Positions 1 to 7,298 of a stretch of 11,183 nucleotides of DNA are shown here, piece after piece; position 1 is the stretch's first letter, and every line of letters starts with the position of its first letter. The DNA comes from Gammaproteobacteria bacterium (lineage in GTDB: Bacteria > Pseudomonadota > Gammaproteobacteria > CAJXQU01), in the NCBI GenBank assembly GCA_026984275.1, contig JALSSM010000278.1, positions 1 through 11,183 of the forward strand, read 5' to 3'. The notes beneath the pieces were generated by a model, which saw only the letters and a program-made list of their open reading frames with translations, did not search any database and was not told the origin of the DNA. The translations under genes and the position numbers were made by a program.

Positions 1-2
1 TG

Positions 3-140
3 ATCACCCATCCATTACCCGGCTTTTTCCTTGATAGAAATTATGGCGTCCTTTTATTAAAAGGAAAATCGCTCACAGCCAATGCTCGACACTTTATAAA
101 GTTAATGGATCCCGGCTTCTTCCACACGACCAGCCCATAG
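3..140 (+). CDS. C-terminal end of a probable LysR-type transcriptional regulator (partial)
   Basis: This is an open frame entering from the left edge: 45 sense codons and a TAG stop. The tail has the look of the last strand and helix of a LysR-type effector-binding domain. A short hydrophobic strand (YGVLLLKG) is followed by a helix of the kind 'SLTANARHFIKLM', comparable to the 'LSPAARAFIELL' ending common in that family. The DP after the helix loosely recalls CysB-type members. Only the tail is visible, so DNA-binding domain, effector and targets cannot be judged. It lies 126 bp upstream of clpS on the same strand, and I see no clear terminator between them. With so little sequence the family call is tentative; an unrelated protein tail is possible. 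Confidence 0.4.
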   Translation: MTHPLPGFFLDRNYGVLLLKGKSLTANARHFIKLMDPGFFHTTSP

Positions 141-214
141 TCTTATCTTTTATAACGCCTGATTATTCACGCCAGATTTTACTGTTGCAGGGCACCATTT
201 ATAAAATAATCGGT

Positions 215-220
215 TATAAT
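215..220 (+). promoter_or_regulatory. Candidate -10 element for clpS-clpA
   Basis: A perfect TATAAT lies 46 bp upstream of the clpS start in an AT-rich stretch. No good -35 hexamer sits 16-18 bp upstream; the closest, TTGCAG at 185-190, is 24 bp away. If used, the promoter may therefore depend on an activator or on AT-rich upstream contacts. This rests on the -10 match and position alone. Confidence 0.4.
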
Positions 221-266
221 ATAGCATATTGTTTTTCTGAATTTACAACTTAATGATTGAACACTA

Positions 267-587
267 ATGCCTGGTAATACCCAACATGATATAGATGGAG
301 AACTCGATCTCCAGGAAGCTGAGCCTGAACTTAAAGAGCCTGCTCTTTATAAGGTCATGCTGCTAAATGATGACTTTACTCCGATGGACTTTGTTGTCCA
401 GATACTGGAACGTTTCTTTTCCAAGAATCGACAGGCCGCCACTCAAATCATGGTGGAAGTCCATACAACAGGGAAAGGCATCTGTGGTACCTATACCTAT
501 GAAATCGCTGAAACAAAAGTTGACCTCGTTAACCAATATTCACGCGAGCACCAACACCCATTATTGTGTACACTGGAAAAAGCTTGA
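267..587 (+). CDS. clpS: ClpS, ATP-dependent Clp protease adaptor
   Basis: ClpS is a cytoplasmic adaptor that binds the N-domain of ClpA and hands over proteins bearing N-degrons (N-terminal Leu, Phe, Tyr, Trp) to ClpAP. The protein has 106 residues, the same length as E. coli ClpS. It has a flexible acidic N-tail (about 1-24), then the conserved core beginning YKVMLLNDDFTPM. The N-degron pocket residues are in place: Asn34, Asp35, Asp36, Met40 and His66 (in VEVH). The C-terminus HPLLCTLEKA is nearly invariant in the family. It is followed by clpA on the same strand, the usual gammaproteobacterial pair. The ATG has no clear Shine-Dalgarno sequence (upstream bases TTGAACACTA), so initiation may be weak. 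The identification is secure. Confidence 0.97.
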   Translation: MPGNTQHDIDGELDLQEAEPELKEPALYKVMLLNDDFTPMDFVVQILERFFSKNRQAATQIMVEVHTTGKGICGTYTYEIAETKVDLVNQYSREHQHPLLCTLEKA

Positions 588-633
588 ATCCTGTCACAGA
601 TATTGGGAAGATAGCAGTAAAGGAAAACACTAT

Positions 634-673
634 ACCAGCCGTTAATTTCAAGGAAGGGAAATCTCGGGCTGGT
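634..673 (+). other. Two-part hairpin in the clpS-clpA spacer
   Basis: ACCAGCC (634-640) pairs perfectly with GGCTGGT (667-673). Inside it ATTTC (645-649) pairs with GAAAT (658-662), leaving an eight-base loop AAGGAAGG (650-657). The structure ends 7 bases before the clpA Shine-Dalgarno TGGAG (681-685). There is no U-tract, so it is not an intrinsic terminator. It could set the clpA:clpS ratio through RNA stability or ribosome access; the purine-rich loop itself resembles a ribosome-binding sequence. The pairing is visible, the function is inferred. Confidence 0.4.
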
Positions 674-692
674 CTACAAATGGAGTCGTACT

Positions 693-2963
693 GTGTTAAA
701 TAAAGAATTAGAAGCTACACTTAATCTCGCTTTCAAGGAAGCTCGCGAGCAACGTCATGAGTTCATGACCGTTGAACATCTGCTCCTTGCCCTTCTGGAT
801 AACCCTTCATCCTCCCGAGTTCTACGTTCTTGTGGCGCAAAAATTGATGAACTACGGAAAGGTCTGGAGGAACTTGTAAGAGAAAATGCTGTCCTCCTGT
901 CCAAAGATGATGAACGTGATACTCAACCAACCCTCGGGTTTCAACGAGTATTACAACGCGCTGTCTTTCATGTTCAGTCTTCTGGCAAGAAAGAGGTTTC
1001 CGGTGCCAATGTTCTGATCGCCATCTTCGGAGAGCGTGAATCACGTGCTGTTTATCTCTTAAACAAACAGAACATTACACGCCTTGATGTTGTCAATTAT
1101 ATCTCTCATGGCATCACAAAAAATCCAAAAGAAGTACCTGAGGATTCGATTGAACCCATTCCATCAGCTGAACCAACCCCGGCGGCGCCTGATCAGAATG
1201 ACAACCCGCTGGCTAATTTCACCACGGATCTGAATGAACAGGCACGCCTGGGTAAAATAGACCCTTTGATCGGTCGGGATCATGAAGTTGAGCGTACCAT
1301 CCAGATCCTTTGCCGTCGTCGTAAGAACAACCCTTTACTGGTCGGTGAGGCCGGTGTTGGTAAAACTGCCATTGCAGAAGGACTGGCCAGGAAAATTGTT
1401 GATGGTGAAGTACCTGAAGTGCTTAATGAGAGTGTCATTTTCTCACTTGATCTGGGTGCATTACTGGCCGGTACAAAATATCGTGGTGATTTTGAAAAAC
1501 GTTTGAAGAATGTACTTGCACACCTGAAAAAAACACCGGGTGCTGTACTCTTTATAGACGAAATACATACCATCATCGGTGCAGGTGCGGCTTCCGGTGG
1601 CGTCATGGATGCCTCCAATCTGATCAAACCCATGCTGGCCTCTGGTGAGATGAAATGTATAGGGTCAACCACTTATCAGGAATACCGTGGAATTTTTGAA
1701 AAGGATCGTGCCCTGGCTCGTCGATTCCAGAAGATCGATGTGATTGAGCCTTCGATTGACGAAACCTATGAGATTTTGAAAGGATTAAAATCACGTTTTG
1801 AGGAGCATCATGATATTAAATATACCAATCAGGCACTCAAAGCCTCTGCTGAACTGACAGAACGGTATATCAATGACCGACATCTACCCGATAAGGCCAT
1901 CGATATCATTGATGAAGCAGGTGCCAGTCAACGTCTGGTTGCTGATGAAGATCGTAAAAAAGTCATCGATGTTATTGATATAGAAGAAATGATCGCAAAA
2001 ATTGCTCGTATTCCAGCGAAAACAGTTTCAACTTCCGATAAGGACACGTTGAAGAATCTGGAACGTGACCTGAAGATGGTGGTCTTCGGGCAGAATGAAG
2101 CCATAGAAACGCTTTCTTCGGCCATTAAAATGTCTCGTTCTGGCCTTGGAACTGACGACAAACCGATCGGTTCATTCCTGTTTGCTGGTCCAACCGGGGT
2201 TGGTAAAACAGAGGTGAGTAAGCAACTTGCTCAGATCATGGGCATTGAGTTGATTCGCTTTGATATGTCTGAATACATGGAACGTCATACCGTTTCAAGA
2301 CTGATCGGTGCACCTCCGGGTTATGTCGGCTTTGATCAGGGTGGTTTACTAACCGAAGCGGTCAACAAACAACCGCACGCTGTCTTGTTGCTGGATGAGA
2401 TTGAAAAGGCTCACCCAGATGTCTTTAATTTATTACTTCAGGTGATGGATCACGGTAAATTAACTGATACCAATGGACGCGAAACAGATTTCCGGAATGT
2501 CATTATCATTATGACCACCAATGCTGGTGCCGATAAACTCAATCGTTCATCTATCGGTTTTACTAATCAGGTCGAATCCAGTGATGCGATGGAAGACATC
2601 AAACGTATCTTCACGCCTGAGTTCCGTAATCGTCTTGATTCCATTGTTCATTTCAATCCACTTGATCCTGCAACAATTATTCATGTTGTAGACAAGTTCC
2701 TGGTGGATCTGGAAACTCAGCTGGACAGTAAGAATGTTACGCTGGATGTGGATGACAGTGCCCGAGAATGGCTGGCTGTACATGGACATGATCAGCTCAT
2801 GGGCGCACGTCCGATGGCGAGACTGATCCAGGACAAGATCAGGCGACCACTGGCTGAAGAGCTGCTATTCGGCAAGCTGGAGAATGGGGGTTCAGTTCAT
2901 GTCACAACCAAAGATGACGAACTGATCATTAATATAGATGTAAAACAGGCTGAGGAAGCCTAG
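693..2963 (+). CDS. clpA: ClpA, AAA+ unfoldase subunit of the ClpAP protease
   Basis: ClpA is a hexameric ATPase that unfolds substrates, including those delivered by ClpS, and threads them into ClpP. The protein has 756 residues (E. coli 758). Order: Clp N-domain (about 1-145, opening LNKELEATLNLAFKEA), a proline-rich linker, a first AAA+ module with Walker A GEAGVGKT (218-225) and Walker B ending in Asp289-Glu290, and a second with GPTGVGKT (499-506) and Asp568-Glu569. The ClpP-docking loop is IGF at 621-623, inside SSIGFTN. The start is GTG with Shine-Dalgarno TGGAG (681-685) seven bases away; MLNKEL matches the family N-terminus, which supports this choice. No clpP is next to it, as is normal in this group. 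It lies 105 bp after clpS and is probably co-transcribed with it. Confidence 0.97.
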   Translation: MLNKELEATLNLAFKEAREQRHEFMTVEHLLLALLDNPSSSRVLRSCGAKIDELRKGLEELVRENAVLLSKDDERDTQPTLGFQRVLQRAVFHVQSSGKKEVSGANVLIAIFGERESRAVYLLNKQNITRLDVVNYISHGITKNPKEVPEDSIEPIPSAEPTPAAPDQNDNPLANFTTDLNEQARLGKIDPLIGRDHEVERTIQILCRRRKNNPLLVGEAGVGKTAIAEGLARKIVDGEVPEVLNESVIFSLDLGALLAGTKYRGDFEKRLKNVLAHLKKTPGAVLFIDEIHTIIGAGAASGGVMDASNLIKPMLASGEMKCIGSTTYQEYRGIFEKDRALARRFQKIDVIEPSIDETYEILKGLKSRFEEHHDIKYTNQALKASAELTERYINDRHLPDKAIDIIDEAGASQRLVADEDRKKVIDVIDIEEMIAKIARIPAKTVSTSDKDTLKNLERDLKMVVFGQNEAIETLSSAIKMSRSGLGTDDKPIGSFLFAGPTGVGKTEVSKQLAQIMGIELIRFDMSEYMERHTVSRLIGAPPGYVGFDQGGLLTEAVNKQPHAVLLLDEIEKAHPDVFNLLLQVMDHGKLTDTNGRETDFRNVIIIMTTNAGADKLNRSSIGFTNQVESSDAMEDIKRIFTPEFRNRLDSIVHFNPLDPATIIHVVDKFLVDLETQLDSKNVTLDVDDSAREWLAVHGHDQLMGARPMARLIQDKIRRPLAEELLFGKLENGGSVHVTTKDDELIINIDVKQAEEA

Positions 2964-2975
2964 TTAGCAGATCGA

Positions 2976-3022
2976 TTTCCCTCTCCCCCTGTGTTACAAA
3001 AAAAAGATCAGGGAGAGGGAAA
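2976..3022 (+). other. Long hairpin after clpA (possible + strand transcript end)
   Basis: TTTCCCTCTCCCCCTG (2976-2991) faces CAGGGAGAGGGAAA (3009-3022), giving a 14-bp stem with two bulged C. An outer GATC (2970-2973) can also pair with GATC (3025-3028). The loop is 17 bases and A-rich. No U-tract follows on the + strand, so it is not a canonical terminator for clpA, although it could end or protect the clpA mRNA 3' end. It competes with the argA terminator stem read from the other strand. Confidence 0.4.
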
Positions 3023-3028
3023 CTGATC
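2998..3028 (-). terminator. Intrinsic terminator of argE-argA
   Basis: Read on the minus strand, GATCAG and CTGATC form a perfect 6-bp stem around an 11-base loop (TTTCCCTCTCC), followed directly by eight T. It begins 13 bp after the argA stop codon. The T-tract and position make it a good rho-independent terminator, although the stem is short. Confidence 0.7.
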
Positions 3029-3041
3029 ATCGCTGCAGAGA

Positions 3042-4349
3042 CTAATCCAGAGTCTTGAAGAAAACCTTGGAGTTTCGTTGAAAATTATAAAGTGACTGTC
3101 GCTCAATGGGTAGATCACTGATATCACCTTCACTAAACCCCTGTTCAAGAAACCAGTGTGCTGTCTGTGTTGTCAGAACAAAGAGTTTCTCTATTCCCAA
3201 CTGCCTGGCTTCTTTCTCCAGCTCATTTAATAACAACTCTCCCCTGCCTGCATTCAGGTACTCACTATCAACAGCAAGACAGGCAAGCTCTGCCAGGTTA
3301 TCTTTTATAAATGGATATAACGCACCGCAGGCAATAATGGCATGATCACGTTCCATCACCGTAAAGTGATCAATTTCGATCTCCAGCTTCTCTCTGGATC
3401 GTTTAACCAGCACACCGGCTTCTTCAAGCGGTGATATTAACCCGAGAATTCCACCGATATCATTGACAGTCGCCTTATGGATCTCATCGAAAGGAACGGC
3501 ACTAATGAGCGTACCGACTCCATCACGTGTAAATAGCTCCAGTAATAATCCACCTGAAATTGACCGATCGATCAGATGTACACGGGCGATCCCATGCCGG
3601 CTGGCTGTCAGTGCACAAAGTAATTCTGATACTGAGTCATCATTTTCGAGGCTATTTTCCACATCTGTCTGAGTCATTTGCCTCATCAGATGACCTTCTG
3701 AATCAGTACACTTCTCTCCCTCAGTCAGCAAAACAAGCTTATCGGCTTCAAGCGCAACAGCCACAGAGGAAGCGACATCCAGAGAACTCAGGTTAAAGAC
3801 TTCTCCTGTCGGTGAATATCCAACAGGTGAGATCAGCACAATTTCACCACTGTCCAATCTTCGGGTAATGGCTTCTGTATCGATTCGTCTGACCTCGCCA
3901 GTATGATAGAAATCAATACCATCACGCACTCCTAACGGTTTTGCAGTGACGAAATTACCAGAGGCTACCTGTATGTGAGCACCGGCCATTGGGGAGTTAA
4001 CAATACCCGTCGAAAACAGGGCTTCAATTTCTACTCTAATCGCACCAGCCGCCTCTTTCACACAGATTAATGCATCAGGATCAGTGATCCGTAAACCTCT
4101 TTCATATCTTGCAGTTACTTTTCTGACTTCAAGTCGATCCTCGATCTGTGGTCGAGCACCATGTACAACAACCAGACGCATACCAAGGCTGGAAAGCAAT
4201 GCCAGATCATGGATCAGGTTTGGAAACGCTTCTGATGCCAGCGCTTCACCACCAAAATAGACGACGACCGTACTGCCACGGTGTGAGTGTATATACGGTG
4301 AAGCCGATCGGAACCATTCAACAAATTGTGGATCAGTGTTTTCCATCAT
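3042..4349 (-). CDS. argA: ArgA, N-acetylglutamate synthase
   Basis: ArgA catalyses the first committed step of arginine synthesis: acetyl-CoA + L-glutamate to N-acetylglutamate. The protein has 435 residues (E. coli 443) and aligns along its whole length. The N-terminal amino-acid-kinase-like domain (about 1-285) has GGEA (33-36) and GARPQ (64-68); in the family this half binds arginine for feedback inhibition. The C-terminal GNAT acetyltransferase domain (about 290-435) begins near TVNDIGGI. It contains the acetyl-CoA loop region with GRGELLL (368-374) and ends with the typical LYNFQRNSKV block. Two consecutive ATG codons (4349 and 4346) are possible starts. Both lie inside the 3' end of argE (17- or 14-bp overlap), so translation is probably coupled to argE. 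Transcription should end at the terminator just downstream. Confidence 0.95.
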   Translation of the reverse strand: MMENTDPQFVEWFRSASPYIHSHRGSTVVVYFGGEALASEAFPNLIHDLALLSSLGMRLVVVHGARPQIEDRLEVRKVTARYERGLRITDPDALICVKEAAGAIRVEIEALFSTGIVNSPMAGAHIQVASGNFVTAKPLGVRDGIDFYHTGEVRRIDTEAITRRLDSGEIVLISPVGYSPTGEVFNLSSLDVASSVAVALEADKLVLLTEGEKCTDSEGHLMRQMTQTDVENSLENDDSVSELLCALTASRHGIARVHLIDRSISGGLLLELFTRDGVGTLISAVPFDEIHKATVNDIGGILGLISPLEEAGVLVKRSREKLEIEIDHFTVMERDHAIIACGALYPFIKDNLAELACLAVDSEYLNAGRGELLLNELEKEARQLGIEKLFVLTTQTAHWFLEQGFSEGDISDLPIERQSLYNFQRNSKVFFKTLD

Positions 4350-5514
4350 CAGTACAAAATTCAGTTATCATATTTTTTAAAATATCGATCATTGGTTCAA
4401 GTCTGTCCAGATCGACATATTCATCCGGCTGATGTGCCTGCGCAATATCGCCCGCACCGAGAATCACTGTTTCAATACCCATTAGATCAAGAAATGGGCC
4501 TTCTGTTGCAAATGCGACGCTTCCGGCTCGTCTGTGACTCAGTCGTTCAGCCACAGTCACGATCGGTGATGTTGCGACTGTACATAACGGGGGTACAGGC
4601 TCAGTCAGTGAATGCACACCATATCTTAACCCAGAATCTGCAAGAACGTTAGCAACTCGTTGATTTAACGAGTCTCTCAATGTATCGACATTCATCCCCG
4701 GCAAGATTCTCAGGTCAATCTGCAACTCACATTCCCCACAGATCCGGTTTGGATTATCACCTCCGTGAATATGACCAAGATTCATAGTCGGCACATCCAC
4801 TTCAAACAAGGGCTCATGATATTTTTCCTGCAAATCCTGGCGCCATGCCAGCAGCTCACCAATCACTTTGTACATCCCTTCCATGGCGTTATTACCATAG
4901 GATGGATTACTGGAATGCCCAGACTGGCCGTGTACAATAATCGACTCCATCATGACACCCTTATGCATTCGAATCGGTTGTAAACCTGTTGGCTCACCGA
5001 TCACGGCATACCTTGCACGCAACTTGTTTTTCTCAACCAGAGCACGCGCACCCGCCATCGTACTTTCTTCATCAGTCGTCGCAAGAATGATTAAAGGCCG
5101 GGTTAAATTTTTCAGATCTATTTCTTGGATCGCCTCCAGAACTAACGGAAAAAAACCCTTCATGTCGGAGGAACCCAGACCATAGAAACGATCATCCCTT
5201 TCTGTCAGTTTGAATGGATCACTTTTCCATAAGCTTTCATCAAAGGGAACCGTATCGGTATGTCCTGCCAGAATAAGCCCGTTATTCTTATCCTCTTGCC
5301 CACTAGCCATGCGAGCGATCAGGTTGTATTTGAGCGGTTGATCAGAAACCAGCTGACATTCAATCTCAAAACCCAGTCCAGATAACCAGTTTGCCAACAA
5401 ATCGATAACAGCCTTGTTTCCCATATCAAATTCAGCATTCACACTGCTTACAGAAGGCACTGAGATGAGCTGGGCAAACATTTCGCTCATGGAAGGTAGA
5501 TTATTCATTGTCAT
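4333..5514 (-). CDS. argE: ArgE, N-acetylornithine deacetylase
   Basis: ArgE hydrolyses N2-acetyl-L-ornithine to ornithine and acetate, the fifth step of linear arginine synthesis, using a di-metal centre in the cytoplasm. The protein has 393 residues (E. coli 383) and belongs to the M20 metallopeptidase family. Visible metal and catalytic residues are His85 and Asp87 in AGHTDTVP, Asp117 in GSSDMKG, Glu149-Glu150 in TTDEES, and Glu174 in IGEPTG. A dimerisation domain lies between about 185 and 300. The ATG at 5514 is followed by a second in-frame ATG at 5508; neither has a strong Shine-Dalgarno sequence. It overlaps argA by 17 bp and forms an argE-argA operon. Other M20 enzymes such as DapE are similar, but overall similarity and the argA partner favour ArgE. 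Confidence 0.92.
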   Translation of the reverse strand: MTMNNLPSMSEMFAQLISVPSVSSVNAEFDMGNKAVIDLLANWLSGLGFEIECQLVSDQPLKYNLIARMASGQEDKNNGLILAGHTDTVPFDESLWKSDPFKLTERDDRFYGLGSSDMKGFFPLVLEAIQEIDLKNLTRPLIILATTDEESTMAGARALVEKNKLRARYAVIGEPTGLQPIRMHKGVMMESIIVHGQSGHSSNPSYGNNAMEGMYKVIGELLAWRQDLQEKYHEPLFEVDVPTMNLGHIHGGDNPNRICGECELQIDLRILPGMNVDTLRDSLNQRVANVLADSGLRYGVHSLTEPVPPLCTVATSPIVTVAERLSHRRAGSVAFATEGPFLDLMGIETVILGAGDIAQAHQPDEYVDLDRLEPMIDILKNMITEFCTDDGKH

Positions 5515-5518
5515 GGAT

Positions 5519-5535
5519 TGAATACTATCGATTCA
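5519..5535. promoter_or_regulatory. Inverted repeat next to the argE start (weak operator candidate)
   Basis: TGAAT (5519-5523) and ATTCA (5531-5535) match the two ArgR half-sites. They are separated by seven bases instead of the four of the canonical ARG box TGAATnnnnATTCA. It lies four bp upstream of the argE ATG. The spacing makes ArgR binding doubtful; it is recorded because the gene is an arginine gene. Confidence 0.2.
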
Positions 5536-5580
5536 TGACGACAACATCAAAGTTCTGATCCTTGTTCATTCATCAAGCAT

Positions 5581-5676
5581 TCATATGATTTCATCTTCAC
5601 CAAGCGGTTCAGGGTGTTTGATACGTAGACTATCGAACCACTCCTGCGCAAAATCTCGCTGTAAAACACTGTTCAT
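5581..5676 (-). CDS. Possible small protein or leader ORF upstream of argE (31 aa)
   Basis: On the minus strand an ATG (5676) opens 31 codons ending in TGA. The peptide begins MNSVLQRDFAQEWFDSL and ends PLGEDEII. It is amphipathic at the front and acidic at the end, with no membrane segment or signal peptide. AAGAG lies eight bases before the ATG, a plausible Shine-Dalgarno sequence. It sits 66 bp upstream of argE and 50 bp after a palindrome that may be an operator. I do not recognise it. It holds no run of arginine codons, so it does not resemble an attenuator leader peptide. It may be a real small protein, an upstream regulatory ORF, or chance. Confidence 0.3.
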   Translation of the reverse strand: MNSVLQRDFAQEWFDSLRIKHPEPLGEDEII

Positions 5677-5725
5677 GATGATCGCTCTTAAATTAAGGTG
5701 CTATCGTCAGGCATCAATCAGAATC

Positions 5726-5740
5726 TCTCATATTATGAGA
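5726..5740. promoter_or_regulatory. Perfect palindrome, possible operator/promoter of the argE operon
   Basis: TCTCATA-T-TATGAGA is a 7+1+7 perfect inverted repeat. Read on the minus strand it contains CATAAT and TAATAT, either of which could serve as a -10. TTCTGA lies 17 bp upstream of TAATAT as a poor -35. It is the best promoter-like stretch between the porin terminator and argE, and a repressor bound here would cover it. I cannot name the regulator. Confidence 0.35.
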
Positions 5741-5783
5741 ATATTTGTTCCCTCAGAAGAGTAAAGTGGGGCTTAATGAGGTT

Positions 5784-5812
5784 AAAAAAAACCCCACCAT
5801 AAGGCGGGGTTT
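5784..5812 (-). terminator. Intrinsic terminator of the porin gene
   Basis: On the minus strand AAACCCCGCC pairs with GGTGGGGTTT (ten pairs, one G-U) around the tetraloop TTAT and runs into eight T, three of them in the stem. On the + strand the G-U becomes an A-C mismatch, so the structure favours minus-strand transcripts. It starts 26 bp after the porin stop codon. Confidence 0.88.
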
Positions 5813-5838
5813 CTGATCTACCCTAAAATTTCAAGAGC

Positions 5839-7203
5839 TTACCATTTCGCCTGAGCACGGAATTTAATGGCTGATGGTTCAGCATTCTGATCTAAACCAT
5901 TTTGATCCCAATCAATGACATTGTCATAATTTAGCATTAAACGGGTATTCTTGGTTGGATAGTAATTCAACCCAATTGTCCATTTGCTTGCCTTATCATC
6001 ACCAGCAACACTGTCATCAATATTCATACTTTCATAACGGGCTGCTACTTGCCATGCACCTAACTGTGATTTAGGTGTAATACCGTCCCAGAAACCATGT
6101 TTAAGCTTCATTGATTCACCTGTTAAGAAATAACCCGCTTCAATTGCGTACGAATCAATATCAACATCGTTATTTGCCAGGCTACTATCAGCGGAGAATT
6201 TATTATATTCAGCCAAAGCATGGAAAGGACCATAGATGCCTACTGCATCCACTTCATAGTTATCAATACCATCAAAATCCGCAGCAGCAATAGAATTACC
6301 TAACTTGATTTTATTGTGATCTTTGTGGGCAACAAGGTGTTGTGAATAGCTAAAACCATTTTTGTTACTGGTAACACGCCTGTAACCGGCACCAATTTGG
6401 ATAAGGTGCATTTTATCCTGTTGGAAAGGCAGGAAAGTGCCACGCAGAGCATAAGTGGTACCATCAATGTCATCTTCAGTTATCCCGCTTTCGAATTCGC
6501 CGATCGTGATTGATGAAGCCAAAGACCAGGAATGACCTGATAATTTTGCAGCAATACCACTTTCACGTGCAGGGGATAAAGCGCTATCGGCAAACCATGG
6601 ACGATCCATAAAAGTCATATATTTACTACTTGCTGCTGTATTAAAACCAAAAGCAATCTGTGACTGACCTAACTTGACCTTAAATTTATTGTCACCGAAT
6701 TTGGTGCCATAACTCACAAATGCATCTTTAATTGCGGTCTTACCATTAGCGAAGTCTCCTTCAAATTTATAACCCCAGTCATATATTTCACCTTCAAAGC
6801 CCAAGCGGGCACGGCGCAGCTCGGTACCCTGAAATTCATCACGTCCACTTCCATCCGAATCAACGGACATAGCATCCCACATTACACGTCCGATGGGCTG
6901 AAATGACCACTCGCCATCCTGACTTTCAATCTTAAGTTTACCTTTTGTGGTAATTTTTGGCAGATTTTTAGTCTTCTCCTCTACTTCAGCCACAAGGTCA
7001 TTTTTCACTGCAGCTGTCTGCTCTTCATCGGCTTTTGCACCATTGAGCAGGATCTTATATTGCTCATCAGTAATCTGCCCATTTTCATGCATAATCTTGA
7101 TCAGATCTTTGATCGTGTCATTTGCGGCATGTGCAGGAATCGTCAATACGGAGCCTAGCCCAAGAAGAGCTCCTCCAATCATGTTGATTTTTTTATGTAT
7201 CAC
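5839..7203 (-). CDS. OprP/OprO-family phosphate-selective porin
   Basis: This is an outer-membrane beta-barrel of the phosphate/polyphosphate porin family, which lets anions, especially phosphate, enter the periplasm. From the GTG start it has 454 residues. A signal peptide (HKK, then a Gly/Leu-rich core, cleavage after PAHA) is followed by a short helical region (KDLIKIMHENGQITDEQYKIL), which in this family forms an N-terminal coiled coil. The barrel then starts near WSFQPIGRVMWDA. Family-typical stretches are ELRRARLGFEGEIYDWGYKF and SPARESGIAAK. The protein ends in an aromatic residue (AQAKW), as barrel proteins do. The frame stays open to an ATG at 7260. I prefer GTG at 7203 because it has GGGG eight bases upstream and yields a normal signal peptide. 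A Pho box precedes it and phoBR is divergent, so phosphate control is likely. Actual selectivity cannot be read from sequence. Confidence 0.88.
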   Translation of the reverse strand: MIHKKINMIGGALLGLGSVLTIPAHAANDTIKDLIKIMHENGQITDEQYKILLNGAKADEEQTAAVKNDLVAEVEEKTKNLPKITTKGKLKIESQDGEWSFQPIGRVMWDAMSVDSDGSGRDEFQGTELRRARLGFEGEIYDWGYKFEGDFANGKTAIKDAFVSYGTKFGDNKFKVKLGQSQIAFGFNTAASSKYMTFMDRPWFADSALSPARESGIAAKLSGHSWSLASSITIGEFESGITEDDIDGTTYALRGTFLPFQQDKMHLIQIGAGYRRVTSNKNGFSYSQHLVAHKDHNKIKLGNSIAAADFDGIDNYEVDAVGIYGPFHALAEYNKFSADSSLANNDVDIDSYAIEAGYFLTGESMKLKHGFWDGITPKSQLGAWQVAARYESMNIDDSVAGDDKASKWTIGLNYYPTKNTRLMLNYDNVIDWDQNGLDQNAEPSAIKFRAQAKW

Positions 7204-7298
7204 AGGTGTTTCCCCATAGTAGTTAAGAAAAAAGAAAACGATCATCTCGTTTTGGTACATAACTTACTGGCGTTGTGTTGCACTCATATGAAAGCTTT

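Larger units (their letters stand above)
5515..5838. other. 324-bp intergenic region between argE and the porin gene
   Basis: From right to left on the minus strand it holds the porin terminator (5784-5812), an AT-rich promoter-like stretch centred on a perfect palindrome (5726-5740), a possible 31-codon ORF (5581-5676), and an untranslated leader running into argE. No tRNA, known riboswitch or clean ARG box is visible. The leader of an argE transcript starting near the palindrome would be about 200 bases, long for a simple biosynthetic gene. Confidence 0.5.

Noticed and set aside
253..267. Four-codon ORF (ATG ATT GAA CAC TAA) overlapping the clpS ATG by one base
   Set aside because: It is very short, has no ribosome-binding sequence and contains no regulatory codon pattern; chance occurrence in AT-rich DNA is likely.
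591..597. CTGTCAC in the clpS-clpA spacer as a Pho half-site
   Set aside because: The second repeat expected 11 bp downstream is absent, and clp genes are not expected Pho targets.
1280..1672. Long antisense ORF within clpA, and similar opposite-frame ORFs within argA and argE
   Set aside because: They are fully contained in well-conserved genes, have serine/arginine-rich compositions typical of antisense frames, and show no recognisable domains or start signals.
5519..5535. ARG box (ArgR operator) before argE
   Set aside because: Both half-sites are present, but the spacer is seven bases rather than four, so it is listed only as a weak candidate and not called as an ArgR site.
5525..5569. 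Fourteen-codon ORF on the minus strand just before argE
   Set aside because: It is too short and has no convincing Shine-Dalgarno sequence or conserved feature.
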